A DNA stretch of 64,000 nt from JBEBVQ01 sp964527735 (GTDB lineage: Bacteria; Bacteroidota; Bacteroidia; Chitinophagales; Chitinophagaceae), in assembly GCA_964527735.1 (NCBI GenBank), contig CAZGPG010000019.1, positions 1 to 64,000 of the forward strand, given 5' to 3'. Both the position numbers and the translations under genes were made by a program. The notes under the pieces were generated by a model. The model did not search any database. It was not told the DNA's origin and saw nothing but the letters and a program-made list of their open reading frames with translations. Position 1 is the first letter of the stretch. Every line of letters begins with the position of its first letter. Below are positions 17,116-25,354 of this stretch, piece by piece.

Positions 17116-18171
17116 TTATCCTTGTGTTCTATTAACATCAAAATCTCCACCGCCAAAACCATAACTTGCCGTTTTGTTGCACCAAGGACAGGTGCTTATT
17201 TCTTCTTCGCCTATACAGTGTAATTTACCACAGCTACATACCGCAAATGCAAACTGGTTACCACAGCATGGACAGGTAGGAGCACCTCTTAATTCTTCGG
17301 TGTTTATCTTTTGGGTAACAGTATTTTCGCCTGATAATTCAAAATAACTATTGTCTATTTGATAAGCTCCGACAAGTCTGTAATACAACGTATCTAACGC
17401 AAGCCCACCACCAAAATCTTCTGTCCATAAATTCTTTTTATACTTCATCAGGTAAGAACGTTTCGTATTTTGACATTTAGCGGAAAGCACCACGAAATTA
17501 TTGTCCACCCATTCTTTGGATTGTTCTTTGGTTACATCTATTTTTTCAATGACTGCATTATCCAAACCAGCAAGTTCAAATCCACTTGCATTATTTTCTA
17601 CGCTTACGCTACTTGTTTTGATGGAAGCTGTAACCCATTTGAAAAATTCCTTGTAAGAAGATGCATTTGTATTTTTAAACAACAAAACATTTTCGGTCAA
17701 TTCGCCTAATATTTTATTATCGGTTTCATCTCCAAAGGAAATAGCCACCATATTGGAAGAACGTTGCCAGTTTTGTTTCCACTCCCTTATTGCATTGCTT
17801 GTTTCATCTGTTGGCACACCATCGGTAAATAAAAAGATAATTGGTTTCCAATCACCTTTTTGTTCGGGAGTGGTTTTTATGATGTTTCTCCTTAGTTCAT
17901 ACATCAAATGCCCTAAACCTTTGCTCAATGAAGTACCGCTGCCAATAGGAAATTTTGGGGGATAAAAATTGACAATTTCCTGTAATGGAATTAAAGTTTT
18001 GGCTTGCCCTGCAAATACAATAATGGAAACATACACCGTTTCCATTGCAACTGGATCAGTTTTTAATGTCTGAATAATAGTGGATAAGCCTTCTTCAACC
18101 TGCTGAACAGGCTCGCCAACCATTGACTCGGAAATATCTATTAAGAAATAGATTGGTAAACGTCTGCTCAT
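17116..18171 (-). CDS. terY: TerY-like vWA protein with C-terminal zinc ribbon
   Basis: 351 residues. The vWA domain (1-205) has a complete MIDAS: D12-x-S14-x-S16 (DISES), the conserved threonine in GSGTSLSKG and the aspartate in FTDGVPTDE. After a linker domain (about 205-295), the C-terminus carries a TerY-C type zinc ribbon: CPCC, then C-x-C and CPWC clusters. It is the largest of three vWA genes in the operon and the one directly coupled to the phosphatase (12-base gap). It probably acts as a metal-dependent adaptor within a cytoplasmic complex. Confidence 0.92.
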   Translation of the reverse strand: MSRRLPIYFLIDISESMVGEPVQQVEEGLSTIIQTLKTDPVAMETVYVSIIVFAGQAKTLIPLQEIVNFYPPKFPIGSGTSLSKGLGHLMYELRRNIIKTTPEQKGDWKPIIFLFTDGVPTDETSNAIREWKQNWQRSSNMVAISFGDETDNKILGELTENVLLFKNTNASSYKEFFKWVTASIKTSSVSVENNASGFELAGLDNAVIEKIDVTKEQSKEWVDNNFVVLSAKCQNTKRSYLMKYKKNLWTEDFGGGLALDTLYYRLVGAYQIDNSYFELSGENTVTQKINTEELRGAPTCPCCGNQFAFAVCSCGKLHCIGEEEISTCPWCNKTASYGFGGGDFDVNRTQG

Positions 18172-18176
18172 AAATT

Positions 18177-18812
18177 TTAGATTACTAAATGTACTTCTGA
18201 TGGAGGAGGAGGTAAAGTAATGTTGTCAGTTGTTCCCATGCTTTTATTGCCTTGTTCGATGGTATCCGAAACCCATTTGAAGAATTGTTTCAATGTAGAG
18301 CTGTCTGCCGTATCCAAATGCACAACATCACTTGTCAGTTCCAATAATTTGGCATTATCTGCCGAATGCCCGGCTGCACACGCTACAATAGCACCAAAGT
18401 TTACCAACTTTATTTTTGGTGTCATTTCGCTATATAGTTGTATGTCTGACGGCTTTCCGTCCGTAAAAAGAAATAAAAGAGGTCGCCAATCACCCTTTTG
18501 TGTTGGAGACCCTTTTCTTATCTCTTTGCCAACTTTCCCATACAATACTTCCAATGCTTTTCCTGTGAAAGTCGGGCCACTTTCAGGGCAGGTAATTTCA
18601 GGTAATTGAAAAGCCTCCAATGCAGTCAAGGGAACGATTTCTTTTACTTCCCGGTCAAAAGTGATAATGCTAATCCAAAGTGTTTCCGCCGCCTGGGCAT
18701 CGGAACGTAAATTATTAATCATCCCGCTCAAAGCATTATTCAATGCCTGAATAGGCTCTCCATTCATTGAACCGGAAGTGTCTAACAAAAAATAAACCGG
18801 TAGTCTTCTCAT
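18177..18812 (-). CDS. terY: TerY-like vWA domain protein
   Basis: 211 residues, a single vWA domain. The MIDAS is D11-x-S13-x-S15 (DTSGS), followed by the GPTFTGKAL threonine region and LFTDGKPSD. It shares the start (MRRLPVYFLLDTSGSM) and the C-terminal PPPPSE tail with the vWA gene at 19388, so the two are probably paralogues from duplication. The gap to the next vWA gene is 5 bases. Ter vWA proteins are thought to scaffold TerD and phospho-signalling partners. Confidence 0.92.
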   Translation of the reverse strand: MRRLPVYFLLDTSGSMNGEPIQALNNALSGMINNLRSDAQAAETLWISIITFDREVKEIVPLTALEAFQLPEITCPESGPTFTGKALEVLYGKVGKEIRKGSPTQKGDWRPLLFLFTDGKPSDIQLYSEMTPKIKLVNFGAIVACAAGHSADNAKLLELTSDVVHLDTADSSTLKQFFKWVSDTIEQGNKSMGTTDNITLPPPPSEVHLVI

Positions 18813-18814
18813 TT

Positions 18815-18982
18815 TTATTTTTTTCCGAATAGCATTTTAAGAAATTGATTTCCCAACTTTCTTTCTATTCCTGATTTTGAAGTAGGAATACCTGTCTTTC
18901 TTGCGAAATTTTGCTTTACGGACGTAATACCTAAAGCTCTTCCCCAAGAGAAGGAGAAACCATACTTTTTCCCTTTTGCCAT
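18815..18982 (-). CDS. Small basic protein (55 aa) in the ter operon
   Basis: A 55-residue frame, ATG at 18982, stop at 18815-18817. The sequence begins MAKGKKYGFSFSWGRALGIT and continues SVKQNFARKTGIPTSKSG to end in LKMLFGKK. It is strongly basic, without membrane segments. It fits exactly between its neighbours: 9 bases after the TerB-like stop and 2 bases before the start of the next vWA gene. Without it this would be the only gap over 100 bases in an otherwise tightly packed operon, so I consider it real. The function is unknown; a basic, aromatic peptide could bind nucleic acid or an acidic partner such as the adjacent TerB-like protein. Confidence 0.75.
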   Translation of the reverse strand: MAKGKKYGFSFSWGRALGITSVKQNFARKTGIPTSKSGIERKLGNQFLKMLFGKK

Positions 18983-18991
18983 TTCTGTCTG

Positions 18992-19369
18992 TTATAACAA
19001 CCCTTCTAAAATTTCAGGAAAATTGTTTGACTTAGACTTTAGATGATTCAACAGTTTTCGCTCTGTTTCATCTATCTGACCATCACCTTTAATGTTGTCA
19101 TAAAGCCATTTAGCTTCCTGTTCGTCTATTTCACCATTTGAATTATCATCATCCAAAACATGGCTTGAAATAGCTTTTACGAATAAACTCGGCCAAGAAC
19201 CGTCATTGCCCTTTCCCGAAACAGCATCATTCAACTCAAAGAGTAGTTTAGCTTCTAACTCATCTATTTTTCCGTCTGCAAAAAGTATAGCTTCTAACTC
19301 TTTAACCTCATTAGCATCTATAATTCCGTCTGCCAATATTTCTTTTTTCAACTCTGATAATGTTTTCAT
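18992..19369 (-). CDS. TerB-like acidic helical protein
   Basis: 125 residues, highly acidic and predicted all-helical. It contains four similar turns: ADGIIDANE, ADGKIDELE, SNGEIDEQE and GDGQIDETE, each a D/N-G-x-I-D-x-x-E unit ahead of a helix. This resembles TerB-type (tellurite resistance B) helical metal-binding repeats, which carry an ADGxID motif, and less likely EF-hands. It lies between two vWA genes in the ter operon and may bind Ca2+ or other divalent metals in the cytoplasm. The basic 55-residue protein is encoded directly downstream, suggesting a charge-complementary pair. Confidence 0.75.
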   Translation of the reverse strand: MKTLSELKKEILADGIIDANEVKELEAILFADGKIDELEAKLLFELNDAVSGKGNDGSWPSLFVKAISSHVLDDDNSNGEIDEQEAKWLYDNIKGDGQIDETERKLLNHLKSKSNNFPEILEGLL

Positions 19370-19387
19370 TTTATTTGATTTTAATGT

Positions 19388-20026
19388 TTACACTACTATA
19401 TTTAATTCTGATGGAGGCGGCGGTAGTTCATTCAATCCGGTAACTTCTTTACCGGAATCTTCTACTTTTGTAGATGAGACACCGATAGAAGCCGTTACCC
19501 AAGCAAAGAATTTGGCAATACTTTGACTGTCTGCGGTATCAAGGCTTACCACATTTTCAGTGATTTGTTTCAAAACGTTGGTATCGGCTCCGCTTCCAGC
19601 AGCACAAGCCACGCTATAAGCTGTTTTACGTTTTTGAAATTCTCTTAATCCGCTTTGCCAGTCATCGGTAGGAATACCGTCGGTCATAATAAATACCAAA
19701 GGTTTCCAATCGCCTTTGGTTTCGGCAGTAGTTTTGGCAACTTCGTTGTCAATGCAATTGCTCACAACTTTTAAGGCTTCACCTAAAGCGGTTGTTCCTG
19801 TTGCACGAATGTCCACCATTTGGAAACTTCCCAAATCAGTCAATGGAATAATTTGCCTGGCAGTACTATCGAATGTAATTACGCTCAAAAAAGCGGTTTC
19901 AATCGCTTGTGGATTTTGACGTAATGAACTAATCATTACCTGAACACCATTCTTAACGGCTTCGATGGGCTCTCCACTCATAGAGCCTGATGTATCTAAT
20001 AAAAGATATACGGGTAGTCTTCTCAT
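19388..20026 (-). CDS. terY: TerY-like vWA domain protein
   Basis: 212 residues, a single vWA domain with complete MIDAS: D11-x-S13-x-S15 (DTSGSM), GTTALGEAL (threonine) and IMTDGIPTDDW. It ends in a proline-rich PPPPSELN tail like the vWA gene at 18177, of which it is a likely paralogue. It is the first vWA gene of the operon, 9 bases after the second TerD gene. It is expected to be a cytoplasmic metal-dependent adaptor. Confidence 0.92.
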   Translation of the reverse strand: MRRLPVYLLLDTSGSMSGEPIEAVKNGVQVMISSLRQNPQAIETAFLSVITFDSTARQIIPLTDLGSFQMVDIRATGTTALGEALKVVSNCIDNEVAKTTAETKGDWKPLVFIMTDGIPTDDWQSGLREFQKRKTAYSVACAAGSGADTNVLKQITENVVSLDTADSQSIAKFFAWVTASIGVSSTKVEDSGKEVTGLNELPPPPSELNIVV

Positions 20027-20035
20027 AATTTAGTT

Positions 20036-20710
20036 TTATTGATAAGTATAATTTTTAAGAATATCTACAAAATTGTCTGTCTGATAAGGTTCCCCGATAG
20101 CACGAAACTTCCATTCTCCGTTATGTCTGTAAACTTCAGAGAAAATCATAGAACACATTCCATTCATTGTAGCATCACCAGACAAACTGTACTTTGCTAT
20201 TTCCTTTCCCTTCGTATCAACAGCACGGATAAAGGCGTTTTCAACCATTCCAAAATGCTGATTATTCTGTCTTCCCTGATAAATAGACACAACAAAAAGA
20301 ATTTTTTGATAGCGTTGGTCTAATTGATCAAGTTTCACAATAATTTGTTCGTCATCTCCATCACCTGCTCCTGTACGATTGTCACCTGTCAGCCAAATAT
20401 GTCCGCTTGGGTGCTTCATTGAATTAAAGAAAATAACATCTCCCTCATAAAGCCCCATTTGCCTACCATTTTGAGTTTGCACCGTTCTACCAAGATTGGC
20501 AACTTTGCCGTTGCTGTCCAATAAAAAAGCAATCGCGTCTAAATCATATTCTTCTTCCTTACCTCCTAAAAGTTTTCCGAAAAAACCACTTTGTTTTTGG
20601 CGGACATCCCAGCCTAATCCGATAGTTACTTTGGAGAGGTCATAAATACTTTCACCTCTGTCATTTTTGCGCAGGTCGATAGTTTGACCCTTTTGTAAAT
20701 TGATTGCCAT
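20036..20710 (-). CDS. terD: TerD family protein (long form)
   Basis: 224 residues. TerD signatures are GLGWDVRQ, the acidic strand EYDLDAIAFLLD, HLWLTGDNRTGAGDGDDE-like Ca2+-binding residues (here IWLTGDNRTGAGDGDDEQ) and FGMVENAFIRAVD. An insertion after GLGWD (KQSGFFGKLLGGKEEE) makes it longer than the neighbouring copy. TerD domains bind Ca2+ and take part in tellurite, phage and oxidative stress resistance. It starts five bases after the upstream TerD gene. Confidence 0.95.
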   Translation of the reverse strand: MAINLQKGQTIDLRKNDRGESIYDLSKVTIGLGWDVRQKQSGFFGKLLGGKEEEYDLDAIAFLLDSNGKVANLGRTVQTQNGRQMGLYEGDVIFFNSMKHPSGHIWLTGDNRTGAGDGDDEQIIVKLDQLDQRYQKILFVVSIYQGRQNNQHFGMVENAFIRAVDTKGKEIAKYSLSGDATMNGMCSMIFSEVYRHNGEWKFRAIGEPYQTDNFVDILKNYTYQ

Positions 20711-20715
20711 AATGA

Positions 20716-21291
20716 TTATTTGATGATTTGTCCGTTATAATATTTTGATAAAAAGAAAGCTAAATCTTCTTTGTAACCAATACCCGAAGCTTCAAATTTC
20801 CATTGACTACCACGTTTGTATAACCTCCCAAATTCTACTGCTGTTTCGATAGAAAAGTCTTCTCCCAATTCGTATTTTGCTACTTCTTGTCCATTGCTAT
20901 CATCTACGATACGGATGTACGAGTTACGAACTTGGCCGAAGTTTTGTTTTCTCTCTTCAAATTTGTCTATTGTAACTACAAATAGAATTTCTTGAATTCT
21001 ATTATCTATCTTAGACAAGTCTAACTGAATGCTTTCATCGTCTCCATCAGCACTGTTACCTCCTGTTGGATCATCTCCAGTATGATGTGCTGCACCATCT
21101 GACGAGTCTAAATTTCCATAAAACACGAAAAATGGTTCGCTTGGAATAAACCTTTTTTCATCAATCATAATTGCAGAAACATCTAAGTCAAATTCATGTC
21201 CTGTTCCTTCGTTTGGATCCCATCCTAAACCGATGGTCATTTTACTAAGTCCAATGTCAATTTTTTGACCTTTTTGTAAGTTGATTGCCAT
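20716..21291 (-). CDS. terD: TerD family protein
   Basis: 191 residues from the ATG at 21291, where MAINLQKGQKIDI matches the start of the other TerD copy; a 14-residue upstream extension is unlikely. Motifs: LSKMTIGLGWDPNEG, EFDLDVSAIMID, HHTGDDPTGGNSADGDDES (Ca2+-binding acidic loop) and FGQVRNSYIRIVDD. This is close to the canonical 190-residue TerD/TerE. It is the first gene of the ter operon and follows a structured leader that can form a terminator 40 bases before its start codon. Confidence 0.95.
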   Translation of the reverse strand: MAINLQKGQKIDIGLSKMTIGLGWDPNEGTGHEFDLDVSAIMIDEKRFIPSEPFFVFYGNLDSSDGAAHHTGDDPTGGNSADGDDESIQLDLSKIDNRIQEILFVVTIDKFEERKQNFGQVRNSYIRIVDDSNGQEVAKYELGEDFSIETAVEFGRLYKRGSQWKFEASGIGYKEDLAFFLSKYYNGQIIK

Positions 21292-21331
21292 ATTGATATT
21301 TGTTTTTAAAGATTTACGTTCAGATATATGC

Positions 21332-21483
21332 AAAAAAATAACGTGGACAATTCCCTTTGCTCGTCATAGAGGTTCTTGCAAAACCCGAAGCACGAGGCAA
21401 AAAGGAACGCCCACGTTTTACCGCAGGCGTTTCCACTTTTACTCTCCTGTGCTTCTGTAGAAAATTTGCAAGATTTCTATGAC
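21332..21483 (-). promoter_or_regulatory. Putative attenuator / riboswitch-like leader of the ter operon
   Basis: On the minus strand two alternative folds are visible. Fold 1 (21363-21483) is an extended hairpin of four helices: TCTATGAC/GTCATAGA, TTTGCAAG/CTTGCAAA, GTGCTTC/GAAGCAC and GGCGTTTCC/GGAACGCC. Fold 2 (21340-21417) is a stem: AACGTGG pairs with CCACGTT, TTCC with GGAA and TTTGC-TCGT with ACGA-G-GCAAA, then A and seven Ts on the transcript strand (21338-21332). Fold 2 is therefore a good intrinsic terminator, and it shares bases 363-364, 392-393 and 404-411 (+21000) with fold 1. Mutually exclusive antiterminator and terminator ahead of an operon is the logic of a riboswitch or attenuator. 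The ligand is unknown. Confidence 0.65.
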
Positions 21484-21558
21484 AGGACTTTTAAAGCGAA
21501 ACGCTATATTTTATATGTCTTTAGTTCTTTTTAGTTCATTAATCCATTTTAATCTCCG

Positions 21559-21566
21559 CAAATATA
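21559..21566 (-). promoter_or_regulatory. -7 promoter element of the ter operon
   Basis: The minus strand reads TATATTTG, an exact TAnnTTTG match, about 270 bases before the first ter gene and upstream of the structured leader. No good -33 TTG at the usual spacing is seen. Confidence 0.5.
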
Positions 21567-21720
21567 AAAATTTAGTACAATCCCACGTTTTATATTTTGA
21601 AATATCTGCAAAAAAATAGCTCTTGTTTTTTGAAGTGTTGGTTTGTAGGTTGAAAAAAAACAATACACCATTTCCGCAGTTTCAATATTAATACGCTGTT
21701 CAAATCAGCTTGCATGTAAC

Positions 21721-22419
21721 TCACAACTTGCTACTAAAAAAACGACGTACATAAAAGTCCAGCAACTCCGTATCCACCTTTTCGATAGGATGCGGCGTAC
21801 CGGGCAGGATGCCGAGCTGCACCTCAGGAAGCGACCGGTAAACCTTCAATGTTTCATCAAGGCTGACCATTCTGTCACGGTCACCGAGCAGGAGTAATAT
21901 TTTCTTGCTGATCGTCCGGTAATCGTCCTCATCAAGTATATTGTCCCGGCCCAGTTCCTGCATCATACCGGCAGTACGCTTCAACACTTCTTTCCAGTCG
22001 TTGGGATCGTGTCTTTTTGCCAACGCCGCAGCATATGCAGGCACTTTCGCCTGTATCGTTTCCGGATCGAGCATTTGCACTTCCTTTGCTGCCGTCGTAT
22101 CATCCCAATGAAATTTGGTGGCAAGCGTAATAATATTATGCACCACAGCCGGATGATATTTCGCAAGGTACATGGCTACATATCCGCCCATACTGTAACC
22201 GAAAATATCCACTTCTCTCCATCCCTGCGCTTTTATAAAATCCAGCAGCGACGCTGCAAAAGAGGGAATAGAGAACGGCGCCTCCGGCATCTTCGTTCCA
22301 CCATGGCCGGGAAAATCAAACAGATGTACTTCACGTGATGAAGGCAGGCTATCTGCGAGATCACGCAGCTGATCGGAAGCGCCGAGAGCGCCATGCAGCA
22401 ATAATAACGGTCTTTGCAT
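21721..22419 (-). CDS. Alpha/beta hydrolase
   Basis: 232 residues from the ATG at 22419 (MQRPLLLLHGALG). This start lies 16 bases after the recF stop; the longer frame to 22488 overlaps recF. Nucleophile elbow GYSMGG (S76), oxyanion region LLHGALGAS, acidic residue in LLLGDRDRMV and histidine in PGTPHPIE make a complete Ser-Asp-His triad. The substrate is unknown; relatives include esterases and MenH-like enzymes. It is probably cotranscribed with recF. It forms the right border of the AT-rich ter region. Confidence 0.9.
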   Translation of the reverse strand: MQRPLLLLHGALGASDQLRDLADSLPSSREVHLFDFPGHGGTKMPEAPFSIPSFAASLLDFIKAQGWREVDIFGYSMGGYVAMYLAKYHPAVVHNIITLATKFHWDDTTAAKEVQMLDPETIQAKVPAYAAALAKRHDPNDWKEVLKRTAGMMQELGRDNILDEDDYRTISKKILLLLGDRDRMVSLDETLKVYRSLPEVQLGILPGTPHPIEKVDTELLDFYVRRFFSSKL

Positions 22420-22435
22420 CGTGTGAAGATAAGGA

Positions 22436-23512
22436 TCAGAGGTGTATAAATCCAAGTGAGGCCTCCTCACCAAATGCCTCCCGTACACGGGCAGGGTGCG
22501 TATCTGTGAGCAGCACCTGCCCGAATCCCGGGCTGCGGATAATACGGAGCAGGGATTCTATCCGGTGCTGATCCAGCTTTTCAAAAATATCGTCGAGCAG
22601 CAAGACCGGCTTATAGCCCAGCTCCCCGGCCAGGTACGCATACTGGGCCAGCTTGAGCGCAAACAGGAAGCTTTTCTTCTGTCCTTGCGAGCCAAAACGC
22701 CGTACCAGCACACCATCCAGCATAAACAGCAAGTCGTCTTTATGAATCCCCCGCAATGTGCGCTGCATCTGCAGATCAGCCCGTAACCCTTCCTTCAGCC
22801 AATGAGCCAGGCTGTTTACCAAAAGATCGGATTCGTAGACCAGGGTGATCTCTTCGCTTCCGTTACACAGCTTCCCGTAAAAATCGTGGAGCAATGGCAT
22901 AAAAGCTTCCAGAAACCGGGCGCGCCGCTCATGTATATAAGTTCCGTTACGGGCAAGCTGCTCATCATAAAAATCCAGCGCTACCCTGTCCGGATGCGGG
23001 TTAAAGGCCTGCTGCTTCAGCCATGCGTTACGCTGCAGCAGCACACGCTGGTATTGCAGCAAGGCTTCGAGATAAGCCCTGTCGACCTGGCTGAGTATAC
23101 CGTCCACCCACTTACGGCGCAGCTCGCTTCCATCATTGATCAGCGCCAGATCGTCCGGAGCAATCATTACGGCTGCATGCTTCCCGATATGATCCGAGAT
23201 ACGGTCATACAGCACATTATCTGCCGATATTTCTTTTTTCCCCTGTTTCCATTTACAACATATCGTTTCTGCGGCGCCGTTACGGTCAAAAACACCTTCC
23301 AGCCGGAAACCGTCCATTCCCTGCTGTACCACATGGTGCTGGTGGCCGGTAAAGTAGCTCTTCGTGTAGCACAGGTAATAGACTGCATCCAGCAGATTGG
23401 TCTTTCCGCTTCCGTTCGGGCCTGAAATACAGGTAACGGGGGCAGAAAAATCAAATGATGAAATATCATAATTCCGATAGCGGACGAGCGATATTTTCCG
23501 AATGATAGTCAA
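22436..23512 (-). CDS. recF: DNA replication and repair protein RecF
   Basis: 358 residues if translation starts at the TTG at 23512 (LTIIRKISLVRYRNYD), the length expected of RecF. Longer in-frame starts (GTG at 23551 or further) run into the divergent pdhA gene. Walker A is GPNGSGKTNLLDAVYYL, the signature and Walker B region is LLLDDIFEKLDQHRIESLL, and QGQKKSFLFALKLAQ precedes it. RecF loads RecA at single-strand gaps with RecO and RecR. It lies divergent from pdhA, with the promoters of both genes in about 55 bases. Confidence 0.95.
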   Translation of the reverse strand: MTIIRKISLVRYRNYDISSFDFSAPVTCISGPNGSGKTNLLDAVYYLCYTKSYFTGHQHHVVQQGMDGFRLEGVFDRNGAAETICCKWKQGKKEISADNVLYDRISDHIGKHAAVMIAPDDLALINDGSELRRKWVDGILSQVDRAYLEALLQYQRVLLQRNAWLKQQAFNPHPDRVALDFYDEQLARNGTYIHERRARFLEAFMPLLHDFYGKLCNGSEEITLVYESDLLVNSLAHWLKEGLRADLQMQRTLRGIHKDDLLFMLDGVLVRRFGSQGQKKSFLFALKLAQYAYLAGELGYKPVLLLDDIFEKLDQHRIESLLRIIRSPGFGQVLLTDTHPARVREAFGEEASLGFIHL

Positions 23513-23566
23513 GTTACTGGGGCGGAAGCGAAAGTTTTTATATTTTCGCACAAATTTAAAAAAATC

Positions 23567-24559
23567 GTGCAGACTCCGTTCGGAAAAGAAACCTACCTGT
23601 ATTGGTATGAGATAATGCTGCTCCTGCGCCGCTTTGAAGAAAAAGCCGGCCAGTTGTACGGCATGCAGAAGATCCGCGGCTTTTGTCATTTATATATAGG
23701 GCAGGAAGCTGTGGCGGCCGGGGCTATGAGCGCTATCCGTGACGACGACAATATGATCACCGCTTACCGCGATCACGGACTGGCTATAGCTAAAGGTATC
23801 TCTGCAAAATCCTGTATGGCAGAGCTTTACGGCAAAGCCACCGGCTGCACCAAAGGCAAGGGCGGCTCTATGCACTTCTTCTCGAAAGAAAAGCGCTTTT
23901 TCGGCGGACATGGCATCGTGGGCGGCCAGATAGGCCTTGGCGCCGGCATTGCATTTGCCGAGCAGTATCATGGTACGGATCGTGCCACCCTTTGCTTTTT
24001 CGGCGATGGAGCCGCACGGCAGGGTATGCTCCACGAAACGTTCAACATGGCCGTGCTGTGGCAATTGCCCGTTGTTTTCATCTGCGAAAACAATTATTAT
24101 GCAATGGGTACATCGGTTGAGCGCACATCGAAAGTACTGGACATCTACCGCCTCGCCGATGCTTATGATATGCCTGGTGATTCTGTAGACGGCATGAGCT
24201 GCGAAGAAGTACATAAAGCCATTGAACGCGCCGTACGCCGTGCCCGTGAAGGCGGAGGACCTACATTCCTCGAGATCAAAACATACCGGTATAAAGGACA
24301 CTCTATGAGCGACCCGGCCAAATACCGCACTAAGGAAGAGCTGGAAGATTATAAGGAAAAGGATCCGATCAACCAGGTGTTGAAAACGATCATGGAGCAA
24401 AAATGGGCTACCGAAGAAGAAATCGAGGCCATCAATGAAAAGGTACGCAGTGAAGTGGAAGAAAGTGTGCAGTTTGCCGAAGAAAGCCCCTGGCCGGACG
24501 ACAGCGAAGTGTACAAGGATGTATACGTAGACGAGTCGTATCCGTTCATAACAGATTAA
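23567..24559 (+). CDS. pdhA: Pyruvate dehydrogenase E1 component, alpha subunit
   Basis: 330 residues from a GTG start; family members begin similarly at KETYLYWYE. It carries out the thiamine-diphosphate-dependent decarboxylation of pyruvate together with an E1 beta subunit not encoded here. The TPP-binding motif is GDGAARQGMLHETFNMAVLWQLPVVFICENN, the phosphorylation-loop region is YRYKGHSMSDPAKYRT, and MHFFSKEKRFFGGHGIVGGQ is characteristic. An A-type palindrome begins at its stop codon. A TPR protein gene follows. Confidence 0.96.
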   Translation: MQTPFGKETYLYWYEIMLLLRRFEEKAGQLYGMQKIRGFCHLYIGQEAVAAGAMSAIRDDDNMITAYRDHGLAIAKGISAKSCMAELYGKATGCTKGKGGSMHFFSKEKRFFGGHGIVGGQIGLGAGIAFAEQYHGTDRATLCFFGDGAARQGMLHETFNMAVLWQLPVVFICENNYYAMGTSVERTSKVLDIYRLADAYDMPGDSVDGMSCEEVHKAIERAVRRAREGGGPTFLEIKTYRYKGHSMSDPAKYRTKEELEDYKEKDPINQVLKTIMEQKWATEEEIEAINEKVRSEVEESVQFAEESPWPDDSEVYKDVYVDESYPFITD

Positions 24560-24640
24560 TTTGAAAATGCCCGTATTGCCACAGGTATTTATTACATTAC
24601 ATCCATTTTCAAATTTTCAAATTCTCTCATTTTCAAATTA
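24558..24640. repeat. A-type palindromic repeat
   Basis: AATTTGAAAATG starts at the pdhA stop codon (TAATTTG), and the complementary CATTTTCAAATTTTCAAATT words follow at 24604-24640 around a variable centre. Its position between co-directional genes suggests a transcript-end or mRNA-processing structure. Confidence 0.75.
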
Positions 24641-24662
24641 AAAAATAAATATACAAGAGTAT

Positions 24663-25352
24663 ATGGCAAATAAAGCCCGTAACAGACCCGGCACATCAGC
24701 ACAAGACAGCGGCATAACGACGCTGGAAAACCTGCAGGTCAAATACGAACAAAATAAAAAACGGATCAACACCATCATCACCATACTGCTCGTCGCGGTC
24801 GCCGGTGTTGTCGGTTATTTCAAATTGTATCAGGAACCACGTGAGACCAAAGCCGGAAACGCGATATACCATGCCCAGCGCTATTTTGATATAGACTCCG
24901 TAGGCAAGGCGCTCAACGGCGACGGGCAGCATGCAGGGTTCCTCAAAGTGATCCGCTCCTATGGCGGCACAAAAGCCGGAAACCTGAGCCATTACTATGC
25001 CGGTATCTGCTATCTCAAAATGGGAGATTATCCGAATGCGGTAAAATATCTTGAGCAATTCAAGGGCAAAGGCACTATGGTAGAGAAAGTAGCGCAGGGA
25101 TCGCTGGGTGATGCCCATATGGAAGCCGGCAACGTCCAGAAAGGGATCGATGCATACCGTAAGGCCACCTCCGGTAAAGGTGATCTGCTGATTACGCCGG
25201 TCTATCTCCTGCGACTGGGTGTAGCCTGCGAGATGAACAACAAACCCGAAGATGCCAAAAAAGCCTATGCCCGCATCCGGGATGAATATCCAACAAGTAT
25301 GCAGGCACGGGACATTGACAAGTATCTGGCAAGGCTCGGCACATTAGACTAA
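24663..25352 (+). CDS. Membrane-anchored tetratricopeptide-repeat protein
   Basis: 229 residues. A positively charged N-terminus (KYEQNKKRIN) precedes one membrane segment at about 38-58 (TIITILLVAVAGVVGYFKLY), so the C-terminal part is periplasmic. TPR-type helical pairs follow: LSHYYAGICYLKMGDYPNAVKYLEQF, AQGSLGDAHMEAGNVQKGIDAYRKA and RLGVACEMNNKPEDAKKAYARI. This architecture resembles the YfgM / BamD-like tetratricopeptide proteins widespread in Bacteroidetes. It probably scaffolds envelope proteins. A C-type palindrome follows its stop by five bases, then ribH. Confidence 0.88.
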   Translation: MANKARNRPGTSAQDSGITTLENLQVKYEQNKKRINTIITILLVAVAGVVGYFKLYQEPRETKAGNAIYHAQRYFDIDSVGKALNGDGQHAGFLKVIRSYGGTKAGNLSHYYAGICYLKMGDYPNAVKYLEQFKGKGTMVEKVAQGSLGDAHMEAGNVQKGIDAYRKATSGKGDLLITPVYLLRLGVACEMNNKPEDAKKAYARIRDEYPTSMQARDIDKYLARLGTLD

Positions 25353-25354
25353 TC

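Noticed and set aside
21363..21483. MITE or insertion sequence remnant instead of a regulatory leader
   Set aside because: Not fully excluded, but no target-site duplication or terminal motif was seen, and the terminator with seven Us in the correct strand and position fits regulation better.
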